Part shown: positions 27,156 to 36,559 of the stretch, one piece after another
How positions within the stretch are numbered: position 1 is the first letter of the stretch
How the letters are laid out: each line of letters opens with the position of its first letter
Assembly: GCF_005887635.2 (NCBI RefSeq)
Contig: NZ_CP040818.1
Coordinates: forward strand, 1,456,501 to 1,520,500
Reading direction: 5' to 3'
Length of the DNA stretch: 64,000 nt
From: Paroceanicella profunda
Lineage (GTDB): Bacteria; Pseudomonadota; Alphaproteobacteria; Rhodobacterales; Rhodobacteraceae
Program-made: the position numbers and the translations under genes
Notes under the pieces: model-generated
Database searches by the model: none
What the model was told of the DNA's origin: nothing
Seen by the model: only the letters and a program-made list of their open reading frames with translations

Positions 27156-29386
27156 CAGGATACCTCCACCGACATGGCGCCGGCTGCTGGGGCGGGGGAA
27201 CGAAGGACGATGTAGTCGGCCGTGTGACCGGCGGCCGTGGTGACGGAGACCGTGGTGGACACCGGGTCCTCGTCGAAGCCGAACAGGCGATACAGGGACG
27301 GCGCCCCGAAGCTGGCCGGGTAGGCAAAATAAGCGTAGCCGCCCGCCGTGGCGATGCTCTCGAAGAGGGTCTTGTTGCTCTGCAGGCGGCTGCCGGAGAG
27401 GGTGATGATCCCGGCAGAATTGAGCGAGGAAGAGGCCGAGGCCCCCCAGAACACCCGGGGCTGGAAGGGCACCGTCACCGAGCGGCTGTCAGTCCGCCCC
27501 AGCGTGTCGGTGACCTGCACAGTATAGCTGGTGCCGGCCGTGATCGGCGCCGGGGCGACGTAGCTGGTTGCCGCGGCGGAGATCGCCGTGCCGTTCACGC
27601 TGACGGAGGCAATGCTGCCCTCGCCGGCATAGGTCCATGTGAGCGTCGGAGTGACGCTGGCGCCCAGCTCCTGCACCCCGGACGGCGTCACGGTGAGCGT
27701 GGCGATGGAGAGGGTCTCCAGCGCCGCCAGCCGCGCGGCAACCCCCGCCTGCGCCAGGGCGGCGAGATGCGCCTCCGTCACGTCCTGCCAGGAGAAGAAG
27801 GCGAGGCCGGTGGTGAGGTCCGATCCGTGGGTGCGCACCAGCGGCGTGCCGTAGCGGGTCGGGGCCGGCGGCAGGTAGTCCACGCCGGCGATGGACGCGT
27901 CCCGGCTGAGCAGCAGCTCCACCACCTGCAGCCCGGCCTCCGCCTGCGGGTTGCTCCATGTCGCGAGGGTCACGAGGGAGACGGCCGCCTTGGCGAGGTC
28001 GAGGTTCTGCCACAGCACCTCGACCGCATCGCCGTCCGGGTCCACCGAGTCGGAGAGCCGCTTGATCCCGATGCGCAGGCGATAGACCCGGCCGACCCGT
28101 TCCATCGCCAGCGCCCGGCGCCAGGCAATATCCCGCGCGTCCGCGACGCAGAGGATCGCGCCCAGCTCGGCATCCACCACGATCTCGCCGAACTGCAGCG
28201 GGCCGCGGCTGACCGGATCGCCGGTGCGCGTGGAGGAGAACTGCCCCGGCGCCTCGCCCGGCCGGGCAAGGTCGGTCACCCCGAAGGCGACCATCCGGCC
28301 GTCGAGCGCCGCGAGACCGGCCGCGGCGCCGTCGATGCGCGTCCCGAGCGCGGTGTCGGCCGCGGCGCGCGCCGCGGCCTCCGCCGGGATGGCGCCGGTC
28401 GCGGTGTCGATCCGCGCACCGAGACCGGTGTCCGCCGCGGCCCGGGCCGTGGCCTCGGCGCTGACCGCGGCGGCCCGGGTGGTGGCCTCGTCCGTCACGG
28501 CCGCCTCCCGCGCCGCGGTCTCCGCCGCGACGGCCGCGGCCGCCGCCGCCCCGGCATCGAGGAGCGCCGCTTCGAGGGCGGTGTCGGCCGCGCGGCGCGC
28601 GGCGGCCTCTGCCGCGGTGGCCGCGGCGGCGGTTTCCTGCGCCTCGTCGATCCTGCCCTGCAGGAGCGCGTCATTGTCGGCGCGATAGGTGTTCGCGTTG
28701 TCGATCCGCGTGTTGAGCGCGGCGACGGCATCGGCCCGGGCCGTGTTCGCGGCCGCGATGGTCGCCTGCAGCGTGGTGTGGGCCGCAGCGCGCGCCGCGG
28801 CTTCGGAGGCGATGGCGGCGGTGCGCGCCGCGGTCTCCGCCGCGATGGCCTCCAGCGCCTCGGCGATGTTCGCCCCGATCTCGGTGATGTCGCTGCGCGG
28901 CGTGCCGATCAGGCGGTAGGAGTCAGGCCCCTCGCCGAGGGACATGAGCATGACCACTTCCCCGGCGACGATATCGCCCGGATCCAGATCCGCGCTGCCG
29001 CGCTTGAGGATGACGGTCGATGTTCCGTTCACATAGTTCGCGCCATCGTAGCGCCGGATCCGGATGTACGTCCCGCCGCCCACGTTGGTGTGCGCGGCGA
29101 CGAACAGGTAATGCCCGCGCAACGGCATCGCATCGAGCGTGAACGTCGCCGGGATATCGTAGACCAGCGAGTTGGGCCCGCCCTGCGGGTTGATCAGCCG
29201 GTAGGTCAGCGTGGCTTCGATCGCGGAGGCACGGCCGGCGAGATCCGCGGCCGCGACCGCATCGGCGTTCACGGCGATGATCGCCGCGCGGATCGCGTCC
29301 AGCCCGGCGATGAAGGGCACCTGGTCGACAGGCGCGCCGTCCTGCACGAGATCCGCGCCGCTCGGGATGCCCGATACGTCTGCCAT
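27155..29386 (-). CDS. Tail fibre protein with Ala-rich coiled-coil repeats
   Basis: 743 residues. After a ~165-residue globular N-terminus comes a long trimeric-coiled-coil-like region (about 170-360) of repeated A-A-A-E/R-A-A-A-D-T-A-L blocks (AARAAADTALGTRIDGAAAG type). This is followed by beta domains including an Ig-like segment (TLTVTPSGVQELGASVTPTL). This is the usual design of a side or central fibre. It is coupled to the esterase-bearing gene by TGATG. Confidence 0.8.
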   Translation of the reverse strand: MADVSGIPSGADLVQDGAPVDQVPFIAGLDAIRAAIIAVNADAVAAADLAGRASAIEATLTYRLINPQGGPNSLVYDIPATFTLDAMPLRGHYLFVAAHTNVGGGTYIRIRRYDGANYVNGTSTVILKRGSADLDPGDIVAGEVVMLMSLGEGPDSYRLIGTPRSDITEIGANIAEALEAIAAETAARTAAIASEAAARAAAHTTLQATIAAANTARADAVAALNTRIDNANTYRADNDALLQGRIDEAQETAAAATAAEAAARRAADTALEAALLDAGAAAAAAVAAETAAREAAVTDEATTRAAAVSAEATARAAADTGLGARIDTATGAIPAEAAARAAADTALGTRIDGAAAGLAALDGRMVAFGVTDLARPGEAPGQFSSTRTGDPVSRGPLQFGEIVVDAELGAILCVADARDIAWRRALAMERVGRVYRLRIGIKRLSDSVDPDGDAVEVLWQNLDLAKAAVSLVTLATWSNPQAEAGLQVVELLLSRDASIAGVDYLPPAPTRYGTPLVRTHGSDLTTGLAFFSWQDVTEAHLAALAQAGVAARLAALETLSIATLTVTPSGVQELGASVTPTLTWTYAGEGSIASVSVNGTAISAAATSYVAPAPITAGTSYTVQVTDTLGRTDSRSVTVPFQPRVFWGASASSSLNSAGIITLSGSRLQSNKTLFESIATAGGYAYFAYPASFGAPSLYRLFGFDEDPVSTTVSVTTAAGHTADYIVLRSPAPAAGAMSVEVS

Positions 29387-29428
29387 GTCTTACCTCTTGT
29401 GATGGTTCGGAAGGGGCGCTCGCGCGCC

Positions 29429-31546
29429 TCAGTCGCCGCCGCCGGTGGTGACGGTGACGCGGATCCGGGCGGAGGCGCCGGAGAGATCGCCGAGGGCGTT
29501 CCGCGCCCGGGCGGTGTAGCTGTAGACGCCCGCGCCGAGGGCCTCGCTGAAGGTCACCCGGTCGCCCGGCGCGGCCGTGATCTCCTCGAGGAGCCCGGAG
29601 CCCACCCGGTAGATGTTGAGCCCGGCCGCGTTGGGCGGCACGATGAAGCTCACCGCCGCGGTGCCTGCGCCGCCATGCTCATCGCGCCCGCCATAGGGCG
29701 GCGAGAGGGTGGCGGCCTCGGGCGTCACGGTGACGGCGCCGGTGTTCGCCCAGGGCGAGGCGCCCACGTCCGACACCGCGCGGGCGCCGGTCTCGTAGGT
29801 AAAGCCCAGCGTGGCCGGCAGGATCACCTCCAGCACGCCGCCCTCGAACTCCACCGCCTCCACCTCGAGGACCACGCGCCAGCGCCCGCCCAGCTCACGC
29901 TGGCGGATCTGGTAATGGTCCACGAAGGGCGCGGGGCTGGCGGTGAGCTGCAGCGCGAGCACCGGGTCGTCGATGGCCGTGCCCCCGGTCTCCACCTTGC
30001 GGAACACCGGCGCCGCGGCGACGCCCGGCGGCGAGACGGTGATGTCCACCTGCCCGGCGCTTTCGCTCACCGTGTAGGGCATCTCGTCGGTGGCCGGGGT
30101 CCAGTCGAACACCTCCTCGCCGGTCTCCGCCAGCTCCAGCCCCACCACCAGCATCGCCGAGCCCTGGTCGTTGCGGATCACCTGCGGGCGCTTGGAGAGC
30201 ACCTCGTAGACGCCGTCCGCGATGCCGAAGTCCGGGATGGCGAGGGTGACGAAGTCCCCCACCCGCACCCGCATGGCCGAGGCCGGGAACAGCGCGTCGG
30301 AGAAGCGCGCCTGCCGCAGGCTCGCGCGCTGCGCGATCTGCTGCAGCCGCTCCACCTGCCGCCAGTCGGTGACCAGCGGGAACTCCAGCCGGTCGCGGTC
30401 ATCGCCCGCGCCGGTCACATACTCGGGCACCTGGTCGGCGACGAAGCCGAGGTCCGCCGAGATGAAGGTCGAGCTGACCCCGGAGGCGCGCGCATAGGCC
30501 GGGCCCTGCTCGGTGAACTCGAAGCTGTCGCCCAGCGGGGTGGTGAGGGTCACCACCGGGGCGCGCCAGCGCGCCACCCGCAGCCGGTGCACCCCGCCGT
30601 CGCGCGAGAGCCGGCCGCCGCAGGCGGTGAGCACCGGGTCGAGCAGCGCGTATTCCCGGGTCTCGAGGGTGACGACACCGTTCACGCGGTATTCGCGCCC
30701 GGGGGTCTCGCACTCCTCCGCCGCCTCGGCGAAGCTCGCCCGGTCCACCAGGAAGGCGGCGCGCCCCAGCGCGCGCGGGTGGCGCAGCAGGTCGAGCGTG
30801 ACCAGCGCCGCGTTGTCCGACCAGCCCCAGGTGGCGGCGTCGTCGGGGTCCTGCGCCGGGTCGCGGGGATCGTGGAGGCGCGACCAGTAGCCGAACACCC
30901 GGAGGGCCGGGAAGCGGCCCTTCCAGAGCCGCGAGGCGGTGGTGGCCCCGCCGTAGCGCAGGCGCACGAACATCAGCGTCATGCCGGCCCAGACATCCGT
31001 CGCCGCGATGGCGTCGGGGATCTCCGCGCGCCACTGCGCCGGCGGGCCGGTGTGGTCGCCGCGCGAGAACCACACCTTGATCGGCCCGTCGCCGTCCTGC
31101 GCGCCGTACTTGCCGGTGGCGACCAGCCCGCCCGCGTCGAAGTCATAGGGGTCCGCCCCGCCGGCGGCGCCGAGGGTCTGCACCTCGTCGTTCACCTTGA
31201 GCACGAAGCCGCCCTCGGAGGGCCGGGAGTTGAGCAGGTAGACCCCGTACCAGGTGGCGCCGTCGACATGCCGGAAGATCTGCACCGGCACCACGTCGCA
31301 GGCGCCATAGGCAAAGCGCAGGCTCGGGTTGGTGACCGCGGCCTCCGAGGAGACCCTGGTCTGCGGCACCAGCTGCGAGGGGGTCTCGGCCAGCGCCATC
31401 GCGGCCAGCCCGCCGGCGACCGAGATCCCCGCCGCCGCGATGGCGCCGTAGGCGACGGTCGCGCCGAGGATCGGGATCGTGCCCGGGATGAACACCGCCG
31501 CGGCGATGGCCGCAACGGAGGTGATGATCGGGACTGCCTTCGCCAT
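29429..31546 (-). CDS. Tail tip / host-specificity protein (gpJ-like)
   Basis: 705-residue tail hub protein. It opens with hydrophobic, Gly/Ala-rich helices (MAKAVPIITSVAAIAAAVF) usual in this class. A conserved body follows (SLRFAYGACDVVPVQIFRHV, EEVFDWTPATDEMPYTVSES), and fibronectin/Ig-like repeats lie near the C-terminus (YSYTARARNALGDLSGASAR). It sits after the cysteine peptidase-like gene, as J follows K in lambda and gp15 follows gp14 in gene transfer agents. Start coupling is by TGATG with the upstream gene. Confidence 0.8.
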   Translation of the reverse strand: MAKAVPIITSVAAIAAAVFIPGTIPILGATVAYGAIAAAGISVAGGLAAMALAETPSQLVPQTRVSSEAAVTNPSLRFAYGACDVVPVQIFRHVDGATWYGVYLLNSRPSEGGFVLKVNDEVQTLGAAGGADPYDFDAGGLVATGKYGAQDGDGPIKVWFSRGDHTGPPAQWRAEIPDAIAATDVWAGMTLMFVRLRYGGATTASRLWKGRFPALRVFGYWSRLHDPRDPAQDPDDAATWGWSDNAALVTLDLLRHPRALGRAAFLVDRASFAEAAEECETPGREYRVNGVVTLETREYALLDPVLTACGGRLSRDGGVHRLRVARWRAPVVTLTTPLGDSFEFTEQGPAYARASGVSSTFISADLGFVADQVPEYVTGAGDDRDRLEFPLVTDWRQVERLQQIAQRASLRQARFSDALFPASAMRVRVGDFVTLAIPDFGIADGVYEVLSKRPQVIRNDQGSAMLVVGLELAETGEEVFDWTPATDEMPYTVSESAGQVDITVSPPGVAAAPVFRKVETGGTAIDDPVLALQLTASPAPFVDHYQIRQRELGGRWRVVLEVEAVEFEGGVLEVILPATLGFTYETGARAVSDVGASPWANTGAVTVTPEAATLSPPYGGRDEHGGAGTAAVSFIVPPNAAGLNIYRVGSGLLEEITAAPGDRVTFSEALGAGVYSYTARARNALGDLSGASARIRVTVTTGGGD

Positions 31547-31935
31547 CAGAACACCCGCCAGATCACATCGGGCGCCGGCACCGCGACCATGCCGCGCCCG
31601 CCCTTCGCCCACCACCGGCGCCCGTCGCTGATCGCGAGCGTGGCGCCGGCCCCGATGTCGCCCGGGCGGGCCTCCGACACCCGGGGCCAGCCCTGTTGCA
31701 CCGCCACGCCGCCGATCAGCCCGGCGAGCCCGCCGGCCCCGGCCACCGCGCCCTCGGCCCGCTCGCGGTCATAGCCCGCGCGCCACAGCCCGGCCGGGTC
31801 CGGCAGGCCCAGGGCACAGAGCGCGTCGGCCACGGCGAGGCAGCAATCCGCCTCGCCCCAGGCGAAGCGGCGGGCGAACACCCGGGCCACCACGCGCTGC
31901 ACCGCCTCGGGGGTGGGTGTCCCTGCCGCGCTCAT
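31546..31935 (-). CDS. Tail assembly protein, NlpC/P60-like (DUF6950-type)
   Basis: 129 residues. The segment RFAWGEADCCLAVADALCALG carries the Cys pair seen in tail-associated peptidase-like proteins. I do not see a fully convincing His partner, so activity is uncertain. Position between baseplate proteins and the tip protein matches lambda K or GTA gp14. The ATG at 31935 overlaps the upstream stop (ATGA). Confidence 0.65.
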   Translation of the reverse strand: MSAAGTPTPEAVQRVVARVFARRFAWGEADCCLAVADALCALGLPDPAGLWRAGYDRERAEGAVAGAGGLAGLIGGVAVQQGWPRVSEARPGDIGAGATLAISDGRRWWAKGGRGMVAVPAPDVIWRVF

Positions 31936-32513
31936 TCCGCCACCCCCGGCCATTGCTGCGGATCCTTCGACATGTCGGTGAGCTTCCCCCAGCCGGTGTC
32001 CGCCGCGGTCGCGTCCTGCGGCACGTGGCGCTGGGAGATGCGCGAGGCCGGGCGCTCGCCGGTGGTGAGCGTGACCGCCACCTCCACGGTGAGCCCGTCA
32101 GCGGAGCGCGTCACCCCGATCTTCCGGCCGTCGAGATAGCCGTTGAAGGAGAACACCGGCGCCGGGATCGGCAGCCCGTCATCGCCCAGCAGCGTCCAGC
32201 CGAGCGCGGCCCGCCGCCCGGTCAGATCCTCGCGCCCCTGCGCCGCGAGGAAGGAGAGCGGCATGCCGCGCAGCCGGGCGGTGACGGTCTGCACCGCACC
32301 CGCGTCGCTGTCCTCCGGGTGCTCGATCTCGCCGAGCGCGCCGGAGCCGTGGAAGGTGCGGCCGCCCAGGGTGAGCGGCCCGAGCCCGGACCAGAGCAGC
32401 ACCTCGCCATCCGGCCAGTCGAGATGCGCGAGCTGGATCACGTGATGGAACGGCCGGTCCAGCGCCGCGAGCAGCCCGGGCGCGTGGTCGATGGCGAACA
32501 CCGGTTCAAACAT
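31932..32513 (-). CDS. Minor tail/baseplate protein
   Basis: 193 residues, beta-rich, with FHHVIQLAHLDWPDGEVLLW and a C-terminal RISQRHVPQDATAADTGWGK. In order and size it corresponds to the baseplate hub component between the distal tail protein and the peptidase-like protein of siphophages (GTA gp13 position). It overlaps both neighbours by 4-8 bases. Confidence 0.65.
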   Translation of the reverse strand: MFEPVFAIDHAPGLLAALDRPFHHVIQLAHLDWPDGEVLLWSGLGPLTLGGRTFHGSGALGEIEHPEDSDAGAVQTVTARLRGMPLSFLAAQGREDLTGRRAALGWTLLGDDGLPIPAPVFSFNGYLDGRKIGVTRSADGLTVEVAVTLTTGERPASRISQRHVPQDATAADTGWGKLTDMSKDPQQWPGVAE

Positions 32514-33234
32514 GGGTGAGGGTCTCCGTCTGCTCCTCCGGGAAGACCTCCCGGAAGGTCATCGCCCAGGCGCCGAACCGGTCCTGGTCGTAGTTCGGCA
32601 CGCTCCAGGTGATCGGCTGGAACAGGCCGATGTCGCCGGGATAGGTGACGGGCGTGTCCGCCGCGACATCGGCGCGGAAGTGCGGCGCCACGCGGATCTC
32701 CACCCGGCCGTTCGCCGCCACCGTGCCGCCCTGCGCGATCGCATGGCGCCGCCGGCCGATGCGGACCTTCTGCCCGGGCCCGAGCACCGCGCCGGGGGAG
32801 AGCCCGGCGAGCCCGATCAGCCGCGATCCGGCGGCCCCGCCCGAGACCACCCGCGCCCCGGCCGACCAGGCGAGCAGCGCGCCCGTGCCGGAGCGCCAGT
32901 ACTGCGGGGCGCCGTCCGAGGCGCGCCAGGTCACCGGGCCGGCCCCGGCCATGCTGTCGATGTACTGCGGCCCGTAGCCGTAGAGCGGGCGGTCGAAGTC
33001 CGCGAGCAGCGCGAGGTTCTGCCCGGCGTCGAGATCGGCGAGCCAGACCGCGAGCGCCGCGGCCTGCGCGCCGTTGGCGATCTCGCCGGAGAGCGCCACC
33101 TGCGCGCGCTGCTCGCCGGAGCCGCCGAAGGGCGCGTTGTTCATCGTGCCCGCGATGATCACCGGGTCCGGCGTGTCGCGCCACCGGCAGAACTGCAGCG
33201 GCAGCGCCGCCGGCCACTTGTGGACGTAGCGCAT
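32506..33234 (-). CDS. Distal tail / minor tail protein
   Basis: 242 residues. The N-terminal MRYVHKWPAALPLQFCRWRD is followed by an all-beta body. Located directly after the tape measure gene, the slot of the distal tail protein (Dit, lambda M/L, GTA gp12). Its C-terminus overlaps the next gene by eight bases. Confidence 0.65.
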   Translation of the reverse strand: MRYVHKWPAALPLQFCRWRDTPDPVIIAGTMNNAPFGGSGEQRAQVALSGEIANGAQAAALAVWLADLDAGQNLALLADFDRPLYGYGPQYIDSMAGAGPVTWRASDGAPQYWRSGTGALLAWSAGARVVSGGAAGSRLIGLAGLSPGAVLGPGQKVRIGRRRHAIAQGGTVAANGRVEIRVAPHFRADVAADTPVTYPGDIGLFQPITWSVPNYDQDRFGAWAMTFREVFPEEQTETLTHV

Positions 33235-33237
33235 GCA

Positions 33238-36200
33238 TTACTCCCGGAACTGGCGCGGATTGGTGTAGGCCCTCAGGGCGTCGCGCCTGGCGCGCTGCCG
33301 CTCGATGGCGCCCAGCTCGCTGCGCAGCCGCGCCATCATCTCGTCGGCCGAGCCGGTGGGGTTGTTCACGGTGATGGCGTAGCTGTCCCCGCCGCGGGGC
33401 TGCTGGCCGAAGGCGGCGGCGCTCTCGATGTCCGGGAAGATCGGCTCGCCCACCTTGCCGATGAACGGCACCTCGCCGTGCTTCAACCCGAGCGTTCCGC
33501 CGGTGTGCCAGCGCTCCGCGCCCTCGAAGACGCGGGGGTCGACCCGGGTCGTGCCCGAGGCGCGCACCCCGATCACCGCGCCCGCGTGGCCGGTGGGCAG
33601 GATCGCGGTCATGCCGGCGACCGGGGCGGTGTTGGCCGAGACGGCCGGAGCCGCCGAGGTGCCGCCGAAGAGCCCGAGCAGGCCCGAGCCGAGCGCCCCG
33701 CCGACGCCGGTCGAGGCGCCGCCCGCGAGCGCGGTGAAGAAGCTCCCCGCGTTCGCGCTCACGATCTGCGCGATCACGTCGAGGATCACGTCGCCGGCGG
33801 AGCGGGTCTCGTCGGCGAGGCCGCGCAGGCCATCGGTGAGGGTCGAGACCATGTCCTCGCCGGCCCGGCTGCTGTCGGCATAGGCACCGTCCACCTTGCT
33901 GATCGCGCGGGCGAGCACCTCGTTGGCCGCCGCCTCGTCGCCCAGGTACCGGATGAGCGCCGGGCGCAGCGCCTCGATGTCGGCCTTCCGCTGCCCGCGC
34001 GTCTCCTCCGGCGTGCGGGTGTCGGCATAGAGCGCCGCGGCGGCCTGCAGGTCATCGAGCCCGGCCTTCGCCTTGCCGTAGGCCTCCGCCTGCGCCTCGA
34101 GGACCTCGCGCACCGTCTGCCCGCCGGCGGCGGTGCGCGCGTCGAGGTCGATCCCGGCCGCGCGCGCCTCCGAGAGCAGGCGCACCCGCTCCTCGAGCGC
34201 CGCGGTGTCGGTGTCGAGCCGGCGCACCCCCGCGCTCTCGTCGCGCAGCGCCGCGATGCGGTCGGCCGAGCCGGCGAGGAGATCGGAGAGGCTCCCGGGT
34301 GTGCTGCCCTTCGCGGTGCTCGGGGTGTCGGGCGTGTCGGTCCCGCCGCCGCCGTTCCCGCCGCCGCCACCGTCGCCACCGCCGCCGGTATCGCCCGGCG
34401 GCAGGTCGGCCGCGTCGGGGAACACCCCGTTGAGCGCGCTGCGGGCCTCGGCGATCTCGCGCGCGACCTCCTCGGTGCGCACCTGCAGGCGCAGGCGCTG
34501 CTCTTCCAGCGCGCGCATCTTCTCGCGCTGCGCCCGGGCGTACGCGCCGCCCACCGAGCTTTCGATCTCCTCCTCGCCGGCCCCGCCGGCGCGCAGCTCG
34601 GCCGCGATCCGCTCGGGGTCGTTGCGCGCAACCTCGCTGTCGAGGCGGCGGATCTCGTCAACGCGCCCGGACTGTTCCTTCTGCGCGCGCAGCGTCTCGA
34701 TCTGCAGCAGCTTGCGCTTGGCCTCGTACTCCTGCCGGCTGGCGGCGATGATCTTGCCCGAGGCCTGCACCTGCGTGTCGCCGGTCGTGGCGATGGCCTT
34801 GCGGTAGGCCTCCTGCGTGTCCCGCAACCCGCCCACCGCCTCGCGCAGCGTGCCGGTGCTGCCCGAGAGCCGGTCGATCCGCTCCTCCGCGCGCTCGGTG
34901 TTGGCGGAGAGCGCCGAGATGCCGACCGCGGCGGCCGTGATCGCCAGCCCGACGGGTCCGCCGAAGAAGGCCATCGCCCCGCGCAGCCCGGTCATCACCC
35001 CCTGCGCGATGCGCGTGGTGGCCGACAGGCGCGCGACGGCGGCCGCGGTCGCATTGGTCGCCCGGGTGGCGGCCTCGGTCGCACGGGTGAGACGGGTGCG
35101 GGCGTTGGTCGCCGCGCGCTCTGCCTTCTCAAGCTCCTTCGTGCTCTCCTTCGTCGCATTGGTCGCGTTCTGCAGCTGCCGCAGCACGGCCGCCTTCTGC
35201 GCTGTCTTCACCACCTGCGCCTCGGCGGCGGCCACTTCGGTCTGCGCGATGCGCACCTGCGCCGCCGTGGCCGTGGTCGCGTCCCGCGCCGCGGCCGCCG
35301 AGGCCTTCGTGGCAGCGATCAGGGCGCCGAGGCCCCGGGCACCGGCAAAGGCGGCCGCACCTGCCGCCACGGCCGGGAAGTTCTCCTGCAGCGCGGTAAG
35401 CGCCTCGGTGAGGCCCTGCACGGCGACGGTCGCGGCCGCGAGCCCGCCGCCCTCGCCGAGCGAGAGCAGCACGCCCTCCCAGGCGGCGGCCAGCGCCTTC
35501 AGCTTGCCCTCCAGCCCGGCCATGCGGGCCTCGGCCTGGTCCTGCGCCGACACCTTGGCGATGGAGGCGGCGAGCGTGTCGAAGCCCGCCGCGCCGGCCT
35601 CGGCCAGCGTGGCGGCGGTGCGGATCGCGTCGGTGCCGAAGATGGTCTTCAGCGAGACGGTGCGCTGCTGCTCGGAGAGGCCGGCGAGCGCGCGGCGCAA
35701 TTCCTCCGCCACCGCCGACATCGGCCGCAGGGTGCCGGTCGCGTCGTAGAACTCGAGCCCCAGCCGCGCGATCTCGGCGCGGGCCTCCTTCGAGTTGCCC
35801 GAGAGCGAGGTGACGAAGGTGTTGAAGCTGGTGCCGGCATCGGAGCCCGAGGAGAAGGCCTGCGCGGTGAGCGAGAGCGCGGTGGCGAACTCGCCGAAGT
35901 CGAGCCCGCCCTGCGCGGCCACCGCGCCGCCCTGCGCGATGGCGCCCGCGAGATCGTTGAAGCCGAACTTGGAGTTCACCGCGGCACCGGTGACGATGTC
36001 GACCACCTGCGCGAGATCGCGCGCGGTGAGCCCGAACTGCGCCATCACGTCCGTGGCGAGGTCGGCGGCGCTGGCGAGCTGCCCGCCGGTGGCCGCGGCC
36101 AGCGTCAGCGAGGCGTCGAGCGCGCCGCCCAGGATCTCCTGCACCGAGACGCCGTTGCGCACCAGCACCTCGGCCGCATCCGCCGCCTCGGAGGCGGAGA

Positions 36201-36552
36201 AGGCGGTGGTGCGGCCCAGCTCGCGCGCCTTCGCGGCGAGCCTGTCGAGGTCGGCCTGTGCCGCACCGCTCGCCGCGCCGATGCGGTTCATCGCCGCCTC
36301 GAAGTCCTTCGCGGCGGTCACGGCGTCCCGCACGAAGCTGCCGATGGAGAAGCTCACCGCCAGCCCCGAGAGCACGCCGCGCACGCCGTGCATCACCCGG
36401 GCCGAGCGCTCCCAGCGCGCGTCGATCCTGTCGAGCCGCGACCTGACCGAGCCGTCGAGCTGCGCGAGCCGCCGGTCATACTGCGACGTGGCGCGCAGGA
36501 AGCCGGTCACGTCGCCGGTGTAGCGCGTGAGGATCTCGTCATGGGTGGGCAT
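33238..36552 (-). CDS. Tail tape measure protein
   Basis: 1104 residues, setting tail length. The N-terminal part matches the TIGR01760-type core (FSASEAADAAEVLVRNGVS, and GNSKEARAEIARLGLEFYDA with KTIFGTDAI). Hydrophobic segments (for example AAGAAAFAGARGLGALIAA) and long Ala-rich coiled coils (about 440-530, 640-760) follow. At ~0.15 nm per residue, a tail near 165 nm would be expected. The start at 36552 (MPTHDEIL) lies 7 bases after the frameshifted chaperone stop. Confidence 0.92.
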   Translation of the reverse strand: MPTHDEILTRYTGDVTGFLRATSQYDRRLAQLDGSVRSRLDRIDARWERSARVMHGVRGVLSGLAVSFSIGSFVRDAVTAAKDFEAAMNRIGAASGAAQADLDRLAAKARELGRTTAFSASEAADAAEVLVRNGVSVQEILGGALDASLTLAAATGGQLASAADLATDVMAQFGLTARDLAQVVDIVTGAAVNSKFGFNDLAGAIAQGGAVAAQGGLDFGEFATALSLTAQAFSSGSDAGTSFNTFVTSLSGNSKEARAEIARLGLEFYDATGTLRPMSAVAEELRRALAGLSEQQRTVSLKTIFGTDAIRTAATLAEAGAAGFDTLAASIAKVSAQDQAEARMAGLEGKLKALAAAWEGVLLSLGEGGGLAAATVAVQGLTEALTALQENFPAVAAGAAAFAGARGLGALIAATKASAAAARDATTATAAQVRIAQTEVAAAEAQVVKTAQKAAVLRQLQNATNATKESTKELEKAERAATNARTRLTRATEAATRATNATAAAVARLSATTRIAQGVMTGLRGAMAFFGGPVGLAITAAAVGISALSANTERAEERIDRLSGSTGTLREAVGGLRDTQEAYRKAIATTGDTQVQASGKIIAASRQEYEAKRKLLQIETLRAQKEQSGRVDEIRRLDSEVARNDPERIAAELRAGGAGEEEIESSVGGAYARAQREKMRALEEQRLRLQVRTEEVAREIAEARSALNGVFPDAADLPPGDTGGGGDGGGGGNGGGGTDTPDTPSTAKGSTPGSLSDLLAGSADRIAALRDESAGVRRLDTDTAALEERVRLLSEARAAGIDLDARTAAGGQTVREVLEAQAEAYGKAKAGLDDLQAAAALYADTRTPEETRGQRKADIEALRPALIRYLGDEAAANEVLARAISKVDGAYADSSRAGEDMVSTLTDGLRGLADETRSAGDVILDVIAQIVSANAGSFFTALAGGASTGVGGALGSGLLGLFGGTSAAPAVSANTAPVAGMTAILPTGHAGAVIGVRASGTTRVDPRVFEGAERWHTGGTLGLKHGEVPFIGKVGEPIFPDIESAAAFGQQPRGGDSYAITVNNPTGSADEMMARLRSELGAIERQRARRDALRAYTNPRQFRE

Positions 36553-36559
36553 GGGGGGA